Source: Solirubrobacterales bacterium
GTDB taxonomy: Bacteria > Actinomycetota > Thermoleophilia > Solirubrobacterales > Solirubrobacteraceae
Assembly: GCA_003138355.1 (NCBI GenBank)
Contig: PLFX01000016.1
Location: 123,251 to 187,250 of the forward strand
Length of the DNA stretch: 64,000 bases
Reading direction: 5' to 3'
The notes below the pieces were generated by a model, which saw only the letters and a program-made list of their open reading frames with translations, had not been told where the DNA came from and made no database searches. Positions 42,628-53,043 of the stretch are shown here, in pieces (within the stretch, counting starts at the first letter, position 1; the number at the start of each line of letters is the position of its first letter). The translations under genes and the position numbers were made by a program.

Positions 42628-43040
42628 CCCTGCTGGACGCTTACGCGCTCATCGCGTTCCTGACCGGCGGACCAGCGCTCGAGACCGTCGAGAGGCTTCT
42701 GCGCGAAGGTGGGGCTGCGCTCAGCGCCGTCAACCTCGTCGAGACCTGCGATGTCGCGGCGCGCCGCCACGGGATTCCCACGCAACGCGTGCTCGAGATG
42801 CTCGAGCCGCTCCTCGGCGGCGTCCTGCAGGTGATCCCGCTCGAGCTCCACACAGCGGAGCGTGCCGGCGCGCTGCGGGCGCGTCACTACGACCGTATGA
42901 CTTGCGCGATCTCCCTCGCCGACGCCGTCCTGCTTGCGAGCGCGCGCGACGCCGACAGGATCGCTACCTCCGACCCGGCCGTCTTGAGCGTCGCGGCGAC
43001 GCTCGGAATCGCGAGCTTGGCCCTCCCGCCGACGCGGTAG
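42624..43040 (+). CDS. PIN-domain ribonuclease toxin (VapC)
   Basis: A 138-residue PIN protein with the acidic catalytic set: Asp in LLDAYALIAFL, Glu in VNLVETCDVA, Asp in ISLADAVLLA and Asp in IATSDPAVL. VapC toxins cut specific RNAs such as tRNA or rRNA loops. GTG start, GTGA overlap with VapB. It converges on pdxT. Confidence 0.9.
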   Translation: MTLLDAYALIAFLTGGPALETVERLLREGGAALSAVNLVETCDVAARRHGIPTQRVLEMLEPLLGGVLQVIPLELHTAERAGALRARHYDRMTCAISLADAVLLASARDADRIATSDPAVLSVAATLGIASLALPPTR

Positions 43041-43043
43041 CCC

Positions 43044-43589
43044 TCAGAACGCCGCCGCCGCATCCACCAGCCAGCGGTGCAGGCGCGTCTCCCCCGTGAG
43101 CTCCGGGTGGAACGCGACCGCAACGATCCGGCCCGAGCGGACAGCGATGACGTGCCCGTCGAGCTCGCCGAGCGACTCGACCGTGGGTCCGTGGTCCGCG
43201 ACCCAGGGGGCGCGGATGAAGACCGCGTGCATTGGCTCGCCGAAGCCCTCGAGGGTCACGTCAGACTCGAAGCTGCGGATCTGGCGGCCGAAGGCGTTGC
43301 GCTGCGTGCGGATATCGAGCACGCCGAGGTGGTCGCGGTCGAGCAGGATCATGCCGGCACAGGTCGCGAGCATCGGCAGCCCATCTGCGGCCGCCGCGGG
43401 AAGCGCTCGGTCGAGCCCCTCCCGAGCCGCCCCCAAGGCCATCGTCGTGGACTCTCCGCCCGGGAGCACCAATCCGCTGAGGCCCGCGAGGTCGGCCGGG
43501 GTGCGAACCTCGCGCGAGTCTGCGCCGAGACCGTCAAGCAGCCGGCGGTGCGCTTCGAAGTCGCCCTGGAGGGCGAGTACCCCTACCAA
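43044..43589 (-). CDS. pdxT: Pyridoxal 5'-phosphate synthase glutaminase subunit PdxT
   Basis: A 181-residue class I glutaminase supplying ammonia to Pdx[11 protein letters not shown], the oxyanion loop [10 protein letters not shown], catalytic Cys in [10 protein letters not shown] and the His-Glu pair in AFHPELTGE are all present. The start appears to be TTG 43589 ([10 protein letters not shown]), overlapping the pdxS stop by seven bases, so translation is probably coupled. The track ORF begins in an unrelated upstream frame. Confidence 0.92.
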   Translation of the reverse strand: MVGVLALQGDFEAHRRLLDGLGADSREVRTPADLAGLSGLVLPGGESTTMALGAAREGLDRALPAAAADGLPMLATCAGMILLDRDHLGVLDIRTQRNAFGRQIRSFESDVTLEGFGEPMHAVFIRAPWVADHGPTVESLGELDGHVIAVRSGRIVAVAFHPELTGETRLHRWLVDAAAAF

Positions 43590-44467
43590 CCGCGCGGCGC
43601 GAGCAGCTGCTCTTCGGGGAGCTTGCGCGACTCGAGACTCGCCATCGCACCGCCAAGGCCCTCGGATGCAGACGCAACGCGCTCGGGGTCGGCAAAGTGG
43701 GTCGTCGCCTCGACGATCGCGCGCGCGCGGCGCGCTGGATCCTCTGACTTGAAGATCCCGGAGCCGACGAAGACGCCCTCGGCGCCAAGCTGCATTACGA
43801 GCGAGGCGTCGGCTGGCGTGGCGATGCCGCCCGCGCAGAACATCACAACCGGTAGGCGCCCGGCGCGAGCAGTCTCCTGGACGAGATCGAGCGGCGCCTG
43901 CAGCCTTTTCGCAGCCGCTGGGAGCTCCGTCGGATCGAGCGTCGCGAGGCGGCGGATCTCGCCGGTGATCTCGCGCAGATGGCGAACCGCCTCGACGATG
44001 TCGCCGGTTCCCGCCTCGCCCTTCGAGCGGATCATCGCGGCGCCCTCGCCGATCCGCCGGAGCGCCTCGCCGAGGTTCGTCGCGCCACACACGAACGGGA
44101 CCTTGAACGCCCACTTGTCGATGTGGTTCGCCTCGTCAGCGGGTGTCAGCACCTCGGACTCGTCGATGTAGTCGACCTCGAGCGCCTCGAGCACTTGGGC
44201 CTCGGCGAAGTGCCCGATCCTCGCCTTCGCCATGACCGGGATCGTGACCGCCTCCTGGATGCCCCGGATCATCGTCGGGTCGGACATGCGCGCGACGCCA
44301 CCGTCGCGGCGGATGTCCGCCGGCACGCGCTCGAGCGCCATCACCGCGCAGGCGCCGGCATCCTCGGCGACCTTCGCCTGCTCGGGCGTGACGACATCCA
44401 TGATCACGCCGCCCTTGAGCATCTCGGCGAGCCCGGCTTTGACACGGAATGTCGCTTCATCGTGCAT
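43583..44467 (-). CDS. pdxS: Pyridoxal 5'-phosphate synthase subunit PdxS
   Basis: A 294-residue TIM-barrel that makes PLP from ribose 5-phosphate, glyceraldehyde 3-phosphate and ammonia. Catalytic Lys residues lie in [14 protein letters not shown]-adjacent [13 protein letters not shown] and [34 protein letters not shown] is the family signature. ATG 44467 gives [16 protein letters not shown]. The pdxS-pdxT pair is the deoxyxylulose-independent PLP route. Confidence 0.96.
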   Translation of the reverse strand: MHDEATFRVKAGLAEMLKGGVIMDVVTPEQAKVAEDAGACAVMALERVPADIRRDGGVARMSDPTMIRGIQEAVTIPVMAKARIGHFAEAQVLEALEVDYIDESEVLTPADEANHIDKWAFKVPFVCGATNLGEALRRIGEGAAMIRSKGEAGTGDIVEAVRHLREITGEIRRLATLDPTELPAAAKRLQAPLDLVQETARAGRLPVVMFCAGGIATPADASLVMQLGAEGVFVGSGIFKSEDPARRARAIVEATTHFADPERVASASEGLGGAMASLESRKLPEEQLLAPRGW

Positions 44468-44603
44468 GCAGAGAGATTCTAGGGGCTCGAGGGTCCGAGC
44501 CCGCGCGGCGGCCTGAGCCGCTGGACGGGCCCGACACCCGCTCATTGCCCGCGCAAGGTGTGCAGCTACGGCGCGCCGCGGCCGATACACGATCAGGGGC
44601 AAG

Positions 44604-46838
44604 ATGACATTCGACTTCGACGCTCTCTACGACCGTGCCACCCGCGCGGCGACGCCAGCGGAACGTGACGCCTGTCAGGATGAGATCGACCGGGCGCTTG
44701 CGGGCACTGCGGATGCTGCCGACCGTGGGCGGCTCCTCATGTGCCGGGCGCGCCTGCGCTCGAACCAGTGGCGCACGACGGACGTCGTTGCCGACGCCCA
44801 GAGTGCGTTCAAGCTCTTCGAGCGGGCCGGCGAGGAGGAGCTCGCCGTCGAGGCGGCGAGCCTCGCGTCGGCGCACGCGTCCCGCCTGGGCGAGCTGTCG
44901 CTCGCCTCGGAGCTCGCGACGAAGTGCATTCTCGCGCTCGACTGGCTGCCCATGGGCAGGCCGCGGCTCGAGATCACCAACCGGCTTGGGATCTACTGCT
45001 ACTCGTGCCTCGACTACGAGCGCGCCGGGGAGCTGTACACAGCCGCGCTCGCGATGGCCGAGGAGCTTGGCGATACCGAGCGGACCTGGCGCCAGCTGTT
45101 CAACGTCGCCGACGCGCTCCTGCTCGCTGCGCGCCACCGCCGTCGTCTCGGGCTCGATGGCGAGATGGCGCTGCTCGACCGCGCGGAGGCGTTGGTACGC
45201 CGGCTTCTCGCGGAGGCGCCGCTCGAGGTGCACCGGCGCTTTGCCACCCACCGTGTGCTGGCCGAGGTGCTTTGCGAGCTCGGCCGCGTCGACGAGGCGC
45301 TCAGCGCACTCGACGCTTCGCGCGGTCCGCTCGAGGATGTCGCACAGACGGCCCAGCGCGCGGCGCTCGGGTGGGTCACGGCGCGGTGCCTGCGCGCCTC
45401 CGGGCGGGCCACCGAGGCAATCGAAGCCGCGGCGACCGCGGTCGCGATCGCCGAACAGAGCGACGACGATCACGAGCTGATGCTTGCGCTTGAGGAGCTC
45501 GCCGCAAGCCAGGAGGCGGCCGGCGACGCATCTGGGGCGCTCGCGACCGCGCGCGAGGTGAACTCGCGAATGTGGGCGATCCATCAGCGCCAGACGACCC
45601 AGCTCGTCGAGGAGGCGTTCGCTCGCGCCGACCTGGAGCGCGAGCGCCGCGCGCTCGAATCCGAGGCGGCTGACGCGCACCGGGCGACCAGCGAGAAGTC
45701 CGCATTCCTCGCCAACATGAGCCACGAGATTCGCACGCCGATGAACGGCGTCCTCGGCATCGCCGAGATCCTGCTCGATACAGAGCTCAACGACGGCCAG
45801 CAAGAGCTCGTCCGCCAGCTCAGCGGCTCCGGTGAGCACCTCATGAGCGTCATCAACGACATCCTCGACCTCTCGAAGATCGAGGCCGGGCGGATGGAGC
45901 TCGACTTCACCGACTTCGACCTGCGCGACAACATCGAGCAGACCTGCGCCGCTGCGCGCGTCCAGGCCGAAGCGAAGGGCCTCGCGCTCGACGTGCACTT
46001 CGGCGAGCTGGTGCCGCGGCGGGTCTCCGGAGACGATCGCCGCATGCGCCAGGTCCTGACGAACCTCCTGGGCAACGCGATCAAGTTCACCGCTAAGGGA
46101 GCTGTCGGCGTCGAGGTCACCGTCGAGCTGCTCGAACTGCGGCGGGCACACGTCACGATCGCGGTCGCGGATACCGGGATCGGTATCGAGCCGCCGGCAC
46201 TCGAGCGCATGTTCGAGCCGTTCACCCAGGCGGGCGCCTCGACCGCTCGCAACTACGGCGGCACCGGCCTCGGCCTGACCATCGCGCGTCAACTGGCAGA
46301 GCTGATGGGTGGCACGATCCGCGCAACCAGCGATCCGGGCCACGGGAGCACCTTCGTCTTCGAGCTCGAGCTCGCGGTCGCGCGCGACTCGGGGCTTACT
46401 GCGGTGCGCAGCGAACCCGCGGAGACTGCGCACCCGCACTGGTCGCGGCCACCGCTCGTGCTTGTAGCCGAGGACAATCCGGTGAACCAGCTCGTCGTTT
46501 CTCGCGCGCTCGAGCGCGCGGGCTGCCAGGCCGAGATCGTCGGCGACGGCGAGCAGGCGCTCCAGGCGCTCGCGGAGCGCCGCTATGACGCAGTCCTGAT
46601 GGACTGCCAGATGCCGGTGCTTGACGGCTATGAGGCTACGCGCGAGCTACGCCGCCGCGAGAACAGCTCTGAGCACACGCCGGTGATCGCGATGACCGCG
46701 CACGCGATGAAGGGCGCGATCGATGATTGCCTGGAGGCCGGAATGGACGACTACCTGTCCAAGCCGCTGCGACGCGAACAGCTCAACCAGGCGCTCGCGC
46801 GCTGGATCCCCTCACAGACTGGCAGCGCAGCAGCGTGA
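44604..46838 (+). CDS. Cytosolic TPR-hybrid histidine kinase A
   Basis: A 744-residue kinase with no membrane segment. Residues 1 to about 320 are helical repeats of the TPR type ([59 protein letters not shown]). Then a short coiled coil, HisKA with [15 protein letters not shown] (His374), HATPase with [16 protein letters not shown] and [10 protein letters not shown], and a receiver with Asp667 ([11 protein letters not shown]) and KPL. It likely senses a cytosolic protein or state through the TPR array. It is followed 77 bases later by a close paralogue with an identical layout. Confidence 0.9.
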   Translation: MTFDFDALYDRATRAATPAERDACQDEIDRALAGTADAADRGRLLMCRARLRSNQWRTTDVVADAQSAFKLFERAGEEELAVEAASLASAHASRLGELSLASELATKCILALDWLPMGRPRLEITNRLGIYCYSCLDYERAGELYTAALAMAEELGDTERTWRQLFNVADALLLAARHRRRLGLDGEMALLDRAEALVRRLLAEAPLEVHRRFATHRVLAEVLCELGRVDEALSALDASRGPLEDVAQTAQRAALGWVTARCLRASGRATEAIEAAATAVAIAEQSDDDHELMLALEELAASQEAAGDASGALATAREVNSRMWAIHQRQTTQLVEEAFARADLERERRALESEAADAHRATSEKSAFLANMSHEIRTPMNGVLGIAEILLDTELNDGQQELVRQLSGSGEHLMSVINDILDLSKIEAGRMELDFTDFDLRDNIEQTCAAARVQAEAKGLALDVHFGELVPRRVSGDDRRMRQVLTNLLGNAIKFTAKGAVGVEVTVELLELRRAHVTIAVADTGIGIEPPALERMFEPFTQAGASTARNYGGTGLGLTIARQLAELMGGTIRATSDPGHGSTFVFELELAVARDSGLTAVRSEPAETAHPHWSRPPLVLVAEDNPVNQLVVSRALERAGCQAEIVGDGEQALQALAERRYDAVLMDCQMPVLDGYEATRELRRRENSSEHTPVIAMTAHAMKGAIDDCLEAGMDDYLSKPLRREQLNQALARWIPSQTGSAAA

Positions 46839-46915
46839 TTATCGGCGAGCGTGGCGAGCGCTCGCATAGGTGAAGCCAGCGCGAATCGCTGTCGATATTC
46901 CCAAGAGACTCCCGG

Positions 46916-49153
46916 ATGGCGATCGATCTAGACACGCTCTACGAGCGCGCGAGCCGCGCCGCGACGCCCGGCGAGCGCGAAGCCTGCGATCGCGAGATCG
47001 ATGACGCGCTCGCGGCGAGCGCCGATCCGGTCGAGCAGGGGCGGCTGCTGATGTGCCGGGCCCGCTTGCGCTCGAACCAGTGGCGCACGGCGGAGGTCGT
47101 GGCAGCAGCGGAGAGCGCGATCGTGCTGTTCGAGAGCTGCGGCGAGGACGAGCTGGCGGTTGATGCGGCGAGCTTTGCGATGGCGCACGCCTCGCGACTC
47201 GGGGAGCTCTCGCTCGCCTCAACTCTCGCAACGAGATGCATCCTCGCACTGGACTCCCTGCCGGTCGGAGGGCTGCGAGTCGAGATCCTCAACCGGCTCG
47301 GTATCTACTGTTACTCCTGCCTCGATTATGGCCGCGCGGTCGATCTGTACGAGGCCGGTCTGGCGGTCTCCGAGGAGCTCGGCGACGACGACCGCACCTG
47401 GCGCCAGCTGTTCAACATCGCCGACTCACTCCTGCTCGCAACGCATCGGCGCCGGTGGGTGGGCCTTGACCCTGACCGGGCGGTGCTCGAACGCGCCGAG
47501 ACGGCCGCGCGACGGTTGATTGCGAACGCACCGCCGGAGGTCCACCGCCTGTTCGGCAGTCATCGTCTGCTCGCAGAAGTGCTGTGCGAGCTCGGAGACC
47601 CAGCGCAGGCGCTCGCTGTGCTCGACGACTCTCGAGATCAGTTCGAGACGGCGAACCTCGGAGTCGAGCGCGCGGCACGCGCCTATGTGCAGGCGCGCTG
47701 CTTGCGGGCTCTCGGGCGCCCGCAGGAGGCGGTCGACGCAGCGCGGCTCGCCGTGCAGATCGACGAGCACAGCGGCGACGATCACGAGCTGATGCTCGCG
47801 CTCGAGGAGCTCGGTGCGAGCGAGGAGGCCGCCGCGGACACCGCCGCAGCGCTCACGACATCGCGCCACGTGAACGCGCGAATGTGGACGATCCACCAGC
47901 GCCAGACGATGCAGCTCGTCGAGGAGGCTTTCGCCCGCGCCGACCTCGAACGCGGCCGCCGTGCGCTCGAATCGGAGGCGGCGGCCGCGCAGCGCGCGAC
48001 AAGCGAGAAGTCGGCATTCCTGGCGAACATGAGCCACGAGATCCGCACGCCGATGAACGGCGTGCTCGGCATCACCGAGATCCTGCTCGAGACGGACCTC
48101 GACGAAAAGCAGCGCGAGCTCGTCCACCAGCTCGCCGGCTCCGGCGAGCACCTGATGGGCGTCATCAACGACATCCTCGACCTCTCGAAGATCGAGGCCG
48201 GCCGGATGGAGCTCGCTGTGGGGGAGTTCGACCTGCGCGACACAATCGAGCAATCGTGTGCGGCCGCCCGTGTCGAGGCCGATGCGAAGGGGGTGGCGTT
48301 CGAGCTGTCCTTCGCCGAGTACGTTCCGCAGTGGGTCGCGGGCGACGATCGGCGCGTGCGCCAGGTCCTCCTGAATCTCGTCACGAACGCGATCAAGTTC
48401 ACGGCCGCCGGATTTGTCGCGGTCGACGTCTCAGCCGAGTTGCTGCCAAGCCGCCGGGCTCGCGTAACGATTGCGGTCAGTGACAGCGGGATCGGGATCG
48501 AAGCGCCGGCGCTCGAGCGCATGTTCGAGCCGTTCACCCAGGCGGACGCCTCGACGACCCGCAACTACGGCGGCACGGGGCTTGGCCTGACGATCGCACG
48601 ACAGCTCGCGGCGCTGATGAACGGCTCGATCCGCGCCACGAGCGGGCCGGCGCGTGGCAGCACCTTCTTCTTCGAGCTCGAGCTGGCAGTGCTCCGCGCC
48701 AGCCGCCGCCAGACCATCGATGCCTCGAGCCGGGAGAGCGCGCTGCCGAGCTGGCGCGAGGCCCCGCGCGTGCTCGTGGCCGAGGACAACCCCGTCAACC
48801 AGATCGTGATCGTGCGCGCCCTGGAGCGAGCCGGCTGCATTGCCACGGTCGTCAACGACGGCGAGCAGGCGCTCGAAGCGCTCGCGAAGGAGTGCTACGA
48901 CGTCGTGCTGATGGACTGCCAGATGCCCGGCATGGACGGCTATGAGGCGACCCGCGAGCTACGCCGCCGCGAGGAGCGGGACGGGGCTCACGTGCCCGTC
49001 ATTGCGATGACCGCACACGCGATGGAGGGCGCCGCCGACGAGTGCCGCGCCGCGGGGATGGACGACTACCTGAGCAAGCCGCTGCGGCGCGAGCAGCTGA
49101 ACGACGCGCTGGCGCGCTGGATCCCTGCCGAGAAGCACAGCGCCGCCGCCTGA
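46916..49153 (+). CDS. Cytosolic TPR-hybrid histidine kinase B
   Basis: A 745-residue paralogue of the preceding gene, aligned almost residue for residue: TPR-like region ([40 protein letters not shown]), HisKA His374 in [15 protein letters not shown], HATPase [20 protein letters not shown], receiver Asp667 in [11 protein letters not shown]. Tandem duplication is the simplest origin. The two differ most in the TPR surface and the kinase-receiver linker, which fits two related inputs. Receiver output partners are unknown. Confidence 0.9.
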   Translation: MAIDLDTLYERASRAATPGEREACDREIDDALAASADPVEQGRLLMCRARLRSNQWRTAEVVAAAESAIVLFESCGEDELAVDAASFAMAHASRLGELSLASTLATRCILALDSLPVGGLRVEILNRLGIYCYSCLDYGRAVDLYEAGLAVSEELGDDDRTWRQLFNIADSLLLATHRRRWVGLDPDRAVLERAETAARRLIANAPPEVHRLFGSHRLLAEVLCELGDPAQALAVLDDSRDQFETANLGVERAARAYVQARCLRALGRPQEAVDAARLAVQIDEHSGDDHELMLALEELGASEEAAADTAAALTTSRHVNARMWTIHQRQTMQLVEEAFARADLERGRRALESEAAAAQRATSEKSAFLANMSHEIRTPMNGVLGITEILLETDLDEKQRELVHQLAGSGEHLMGVINDILDLSKIEAGRMELAVGEFDLRDTIEQSCAAARVEADAKGVAFELSFAEYVPQWVAGDDRRVRQVLLNLVTNAIKFTAAGFVAVDVSAELLPSRRARVTIAVSDSGIGIEAPALERMFEPFTQADASTTRNYGGTGLGLTIARQLAALMNGSIRATSGPARGSTFFFELELAVLRASRRQTIDASSRESALPSWREAPRVLVAEDNPVNQIVIVRALERAGCIATVVNDGEQALEALAKECYDVVLMDCQMPGMDGYEATRELRRREERDGAHVPVIAMTAHAMEGAADECRAAGMDDYLSKPLRREQLNDALARWIPAEKHSAAA

Positions 49154-49230
49154 CCCGCTCGCCCCGCGGCTATGCCGAGCAGATCCGCGGTGTATTTTCC
49201 CTTTGGCGGTACCTGAAGGCAGAATCCGGA

Positions 49231-49953
49231 ATGGGAATCACAGGCGGAAGAGACATCGCGCTCGGCTCGGCGGCCCTCGCCCCGCGTCGCTCGGCCTCGG
49301 CGCTCACGCTGGCCGGCACGGTCGCGACGGCGGCCGGCTGCTGGGTCATCTCGATCCACCAGATGAACGGCATGGACATGGGCGTCGCGACGACGCTCGG
49401 CTCGTTCGACTTTTTCATCGCGATCTGGGCCGCGATGATGGCCGCAATGATGCTGCCGGGCACCGTCGCCGTCGTGCTGCGCCGCGCCGATCGGGATGCG
49501 CGAGCAGTGCCGCTCTTTCTCGTGACCTACATCGCCGTGTGGACCGTCGTCGGCGCGCTCGCCTATGCCCTTTACTGGCCGCACGGGACGACCGTCGCCG
49601 GCATCGCCGTGCTCGCCGCCGGCGCTTACGAGCTGACGCCGCTGAAGCGCCGCAGCCGTCGACACTGCCGCGCGAGCCTGCGGTCGGGCTTTCGCTTCGG
49701 CCTTTACTGCGTCGGCTCGAGCATCGGCCTGATGGTGATGCTGCTCGCGCTCGGGCCGATGAGCATCGGTTGGATGGCCGCGATCGCGGCGATCGCGATC
49801 GCCCAGAAGCTCCTCCCGCCGCGTGCCGCGATCGACCTACCGGTCACCGCGGCGATCGTCGCGCTCGGAATCCTGATCCTCGTCCATCCCGCCACCGTGC
49901 CGGGCCTGATGCCCGCGCACAGCGTTGCTATGAGCGCAGGCATGCATGGCTGA
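49231..49953 (+). CDS. DUF2182 multi-pass membrane protein
   Basis: A 240-residue protein with six or seven membrane segments, including the family-typical DFFIAIWAAMMAAMMLPG and FGLYCVGSSIGLMVMLLALGPM. DUF2182 proteins are annotated as predicted metal-binding membrane proteins; several conserved Met (MNGMDMG, AAMMAAMML) and a Cys support metal contact, but the function is unproven. It overlaps the DUF899 gene by eight bases and is probably cotranscribed with it. Confidence 0.82.
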   Translation: MGITGGRDIALGSAALAPRRSASALTLAGTVATAAGCWVISIHQMNGMDMGVATTLGSFDFFIAIWAAMMAAMMLPGTVAVVLRRADRDARAVPLFLVTYIAVWTVVGALAYALYWPHGTTVAGIAVLAAGAYELTPLKRRSRRHCRASLRSGFRFGLYCVGSSIGLMVMLLALGPMSIGWMAAIAAIAIAQKLLPPRAAIDLPVTAAIVALGILILVHPATVPGLMPAHSVAMSAGMHG

Positions 49954-50758
49954 CCACAGGGTTGCTACGCGCGAGGAATGGCTGACCGCACGGCTTGAGC
50001 TCCTCGCCGCCGAGAAGGAGCACACACGTCGTGGCGATGAGCTCGCAAAGCGCCGCCAGGAGCTGCCCTGGGTGCTGGTCGACAAGGACTACCGCTTCAC
50101 GACCGAGGAGGGTGAGGCGACGCTAGCCGACCTCTTTGGCGGACGCTCGCAGCTCCTCGTCTATCACTTCATGTTCGGCGCCGATTACGAGAACGGCTGC
50201 AAGACATGCTCGACGATCGCCGACGGCTTCAACGGCTCGGTCGTTCACCTGCGCCACCACGATGTCGCCTTCTGGGCGATCTCGCGCGCGCCGCTCCCGA
50301 AGATCCAGGCCTATAAGCAGCGCATGCGCTGGAGCTTCCCCTGGGCCTCCTCATACGGGAGCGATTTCAACCTCGATTTCCAAGCCGGGCTGACCGAGGA
50401 GCAGCAGCGCGCCGGCGAGGGCACGTACAACTTCGCGCCGATCGACCTGCGCAAGGAGATCGCCGAGGCGGCTGGCGCCGATTGGCCGAAGGCCTTCCTC
50501 GAAGGCACGGGTACCGATTGGGCCACGTACCGGCGCGAGTCCCCCGGTCTTTCGGCGTTCGTCCGCGACGGCGGAGCCGTCTACCACACCTACTCCGCCT
50601 ACGGGCGCGGAATCGATGCCATCTGGGGCATGTACCAGCTGCTCGACCGCGCGCCGCGCGGACGCAACGAGGACGGCACGGCGTGGTGGCACCGCCGCGA
50701 CGAGTACGAGCCCGCCGAGGCGCCGACCTCGAGCCCTACTTCAGCCGGAAGGCCTTGA
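49946..50758 (+). CDS. DUF899 family thioredoxin-fold-like protein
   Basis: A 270-residue protein of the DUF899 family, predicted to have a thioredoxin/AhpC-like fold. Typical blocks: LPWVLVDKDYRFTTEEGEAT, YHFMFGADYENGCKTCSTIAD (a C-x-x-C pair), LRHHDVAFWAISRAPL and WSFPWASSYGSDFN. DUF2182-DUF899 adjacency is a recurrent pairing in GC-rich bacteria, from memory. Its stop overlaps the convergent RpiR gene by 23 bases. Confidence 0.85.
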   Translation: MADHRVATREEWLTARLELLAAEKEHTRRGDELAKRRQELPWVLVDKDYRFTTEEGEATLADLFGGRSQLLVYHFMFGADYENGCKTCSTIADGFNGSVVHLRHHDVAFWAISRAPLPKIQAYKQRMRWSFPWASSYGSDFNLDFQAGLTEEQQRAGEGTYNFAPIDLRKEIAEAAGADWPKAFLEGTGTDWATYRRESPGLSAFVRDGGAVYHTYSAYGRGIDAIWGMYQLLDRAPRGRNEDGTAWWHRRDEYEPAEAPTSSPTSAGRP

Positions 50759-51614
50759 TCCGATCGACGTAGTGCTGCTCGTCGCGTGAGTAGACGCCGT
50801 ACGCGAGGCCCTGGATCATCGACAGCAGTGCCGTGTGCGAGCGCACGTAAGCCGGGCTGTTCGACGAGTAGTACAGCTTGATCTGGGCGAGCTTCGCGAC
50901 CTCTGACATCGTCGCGTCGGTGATCGCGATCGTCTGCGCTTCGCGATGGCGCGCGAGCTTCATCGCGCGCACGACCAAGGCGTGCGGCCGCCCCGCCGAC
51001 AAGGCGATGACGAGCGTCTCGGAGTCGATCCGCGCGAGCCTCCCGAGCGCCTCCTGCGAGGGGCTCGCGACGAGCTCGGCGCGCAAGTCGAGCAGCATCA
51101 AAAGGTGGCGGAAATATGAGGCAAAGAACGCCATCTGGTCGGTGCCCGCGATGACGATCCGCGTCGCTTGAGAGATCGTGGCGATCGCCTTCTCGATATT
51201 CGCCGGCGTCGCCTTGCGCGCGGTCTCCTCGACGTTTGCGTGGTCCGCGGCGATCGCGGTCTCGAAGTCGCTGCGCTCGACTGAGAAGAGCGGCGACTCA
51301 CCGATCCCCGCATGGTTACGGCGGTACTCCTCGCGCGCGGCGCGTTGGAGCTCGGGGAAGCCTTCAAAGCCGAGCGCCTGCGAGAAGCGCACGACGGTCG
51401 AGCTCGAGGTGTTCGCGCGCCGCGCGAGTTCCTCGGCAGTCTGGAAGGCAGCCTCGTCGAGGTGGTCGATGATGTACTGCGCGACGTCCTTCTGCGAGCG
51501 CGAGCACTCGTCGAAGCGCGACTGGATGTAGCTCGAGAGCGTGTGCGGCCCATCGCCGTTCAGCTCGGGCTCAGCGTTCGCTGCCGCTCGCTTGGTCGTC
51601 ATCGTGGCGTTCAT
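50736..51614 (-). CDS. MurR/RpiR-family transcription regulator
   Basis: A 292-residue regulator: N-terminal HTH (SQKDVAQYIIDHLDEAAFQT, TSSSTVVRFSQALGFEGFPE) and a C-terminal SIS sugar-phosphate-binding domain (RIVIAGTDQMAFFASYFRHL, VIALSAGRPHALVVRAMKLA). RpiR proteins respond to phosphosugars. ATG 51614 chosen; the longer ORF enters the upstream non-coding region. It is divergent from the cyclopropane synthase gene with a 9-bp inverted repeat between them. Confidence 0.9.
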   Translation of the reverse strand: MNATMTTKRAAANAEPELNGDGPHTLSSYIQSRFDECSRSQKDVAQYIIDHLDEAAFQTAEELARRANTSSSTVVRFSQALGFEGFPELQRAAREEYRRNHAGIGESPLFSVERSDFETAIAADHANVEETARKATPANIEKAIATISQATRIVIAGTDQMAFFASYFRHLLMLLDLRAELVASPSQEALGRLARIDSETLVIALSAGRPHALVVRAMKLARHREAQTIAITDATMSEVAKLAQIKLYYSSNSPAYVRSHTALLSMIQGLAYGVYSRDEQHYVDRIKAFRLK

Positions 51615-51717
51615 TTCGACGGTCCGCTCCTGACTTCCTCTAAGGGTGTCTGTCGCGACCAAGGTTCGCCGCACCGGGCCTCGTCCCTTCCCCGGGCTCC
51701 CAACTTCCGTGTGCGCT

Positions 51718-51748
51718 GCGCGAACAAAGGCTACTCGCGTGTTCGCGC
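51718..51748. promoter_or_regulatory. Inverted repeat between RpiR regulator and cyclopropane synthase
   Basis: GCGCGAACA and TGTTCGCGC form a perfect 9-bp inverted repeat with a 13-base spacer in the 197-bp divergent intergenic region. Its position suits an operator for the RpiR regulator controlling itself or the synthase. The rest of the gap shows no recognisable element. Confidence 0.5.
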
Positions 51749-51811
51749 GCTGTGTGGGGATTTTCCCGACGACGTCCGCGCACTTCTGCCCGCCGGCGAT
51801 ACGCTCTCGCC

Positions 51812-53020
51812 GTGCTGTCAAAGGCGCTCGTGCTCACGCTGCTGCGCGTCGTTCGCCGGGGTACTCTCGAGCTTCTCGACGGCCAGCGCACGTACGCCTT
51901 CGGCGACGGCGGCGAGCCTCGCGCGCGTGTAAGCGTGTGCGACCAGCGCTTGTACGGCGCGGTGCTGCGCGGCTCGATCGGCCTGTCGGATGCCTATGCG
52001 AACGGCTGGTTTGAGTGCACCGATCTCGTCGCGCTCGCGCGGCTCGCGGCGATCAACATGCCGCCGATCGATCGTGTGCGCCGCGCCCTGCGACCGCTGA
52101 CCGTGCTACCCCGCACCGTCGGCTCCTGGATCGCACGCAACACGCCGGCTCGCTCGCGCCGGCGGATCGCCGCGCACTACGACCTCGGCAACGATCTCTT
52201 CGGCTTGATGCTCGACGAGACGATGATGTACTCCTGCGCGATCTTCGAGCGGCCCGACGCTTCGCTGCGCGATGCGCAGGTCGCGAAGCTCGACGCGATC
52301 TGTCGCAAGCTGCGCCTGGGACCTGACGACCACGTGCTCGAGATCGGCACCGGCTGGGGCGGCTTCGCGATCCACGCCGCCGCCAACTACGGCTGTCGTG
52401 TGACGACGACGACGATCTCGCAGGCGCAGTTGGAGCTCGCGCGAGAGCGCGTGCGAGCCGCCGGTCTCGAGGATCGCATCACGCTGCTGCACCAGGATTA
52501 CCGTGAGCTGGAGGGGCAGTTCGACAAGCTCGTGTCAATCGAGATGATCGAGGCGGTTGGTTGGCAGTACTTCGACACGTTCTTCCGTCGCTGCGCCGCC
52601 CTGCTCAAGCCGCAGGGCGCGATGCTGCTGCAGGCGATCACGATCGACCCCCGCGCGTTCCATGTCGAGAAGTACCGGCGCAGCTTTGCAAACACGCGGA
52701 TCTTCCCCGGCGGCTGCCTGCCCTCGCTCGAAGTGATCTCGCGCTCGGTCGCGCGCGTAACCGACATGCGCCCGGTTCACCTGGAGGACATCACGACGCA
52801 CTACGTGCGGACGCTGCGCTGCTGGCGCGAGAACTTTCTGACACAGCTCGACCGCGTGCGTCAGCTCGGCTACGACAGCCGTTTCCAGCGGATGTGGGAG
52901 CTCTACCTCGCCTACTGCGAGGGCGGCTTCGACGGCGGACGGATCGGCGACGTCCAACTGCTGCTCGGCAAGCCCGAGTTCCCCGCGGAGCTCGGCGGCA
53001 CGCCGCAGGCAGAGTTCTGA
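51812..53020 (+). CDS. cfa: Cyclopropane-fatty-acyl-phospholipid synthase family methyltransferase
   Basis: A 402-residue SAM-dependent lipid methyltransferase. After an N-terminal region (VCDQRLYGAVLRGSIGLSDA), it shows IAAHYDLGNDLFGLMLDETMMYSCAIF, the SAM motif VLEIGTGWGGFAIHAA and SIEMIEAVGWQYFDTFF, with YRRSFANTRIFPGGCLPS later. It adds methylene or methyl groups to unsaturated acyl chains of membrane phospholipids. GTG 51812 is the start. Family member function (cyclopropane versus methyl-branched product) cannot be read from sequence. Confidence 0.9.
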   Translation: MLSKALVLTLLRVVRRGTLELLDGQRTYAFGDGGEPRARVSVCDQRLYGAVLRGSIGLSDAYANGWFECTDLVALARLAAINMPPIDRVRRALRPLTVLPRTVGSWIARNTPARSRRRIAAHYDLGNDLFGLMLDETMMYSCAIFERPDASLRDAQVAKLDAICRKLRLGPDDHVLEIGTGWGGFAIHAAANYGCRVTTTTISQAQLELARERVRAAGLEDRITLLHQDYRELEGQFDKLVSIEMIEAVGWQYFDTFFRRCAALLKPQGAMLLQAITIDPRAFHVEKYRRSFANTRIFPGGCLPSLEVISRSVARVTDMRPVHLEDITTHYVRTLRCWRENFLTQLDRVRQLGYDSRFQRMWELYLAYCEGGFDGGRIGDVQLLLGKPEFPAELGGTPQAEF

Positions 53021-53043
53021 GCGCCCGCTCGCGGTCCCCGGGA

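Noticed and set aside
36693-43040. A single defence island built from MazEF and VapBC
   Set aside because: The pairs are separated by a hopanoid operon and there are no restriction, CRISPR or Abi effector genes nearby.
44457-46439. 660-residue minus-strand ORF opposite TPR-hybrid kinase A
   Set aside because: It is an antisense shadow of a confidently assigned kinase.
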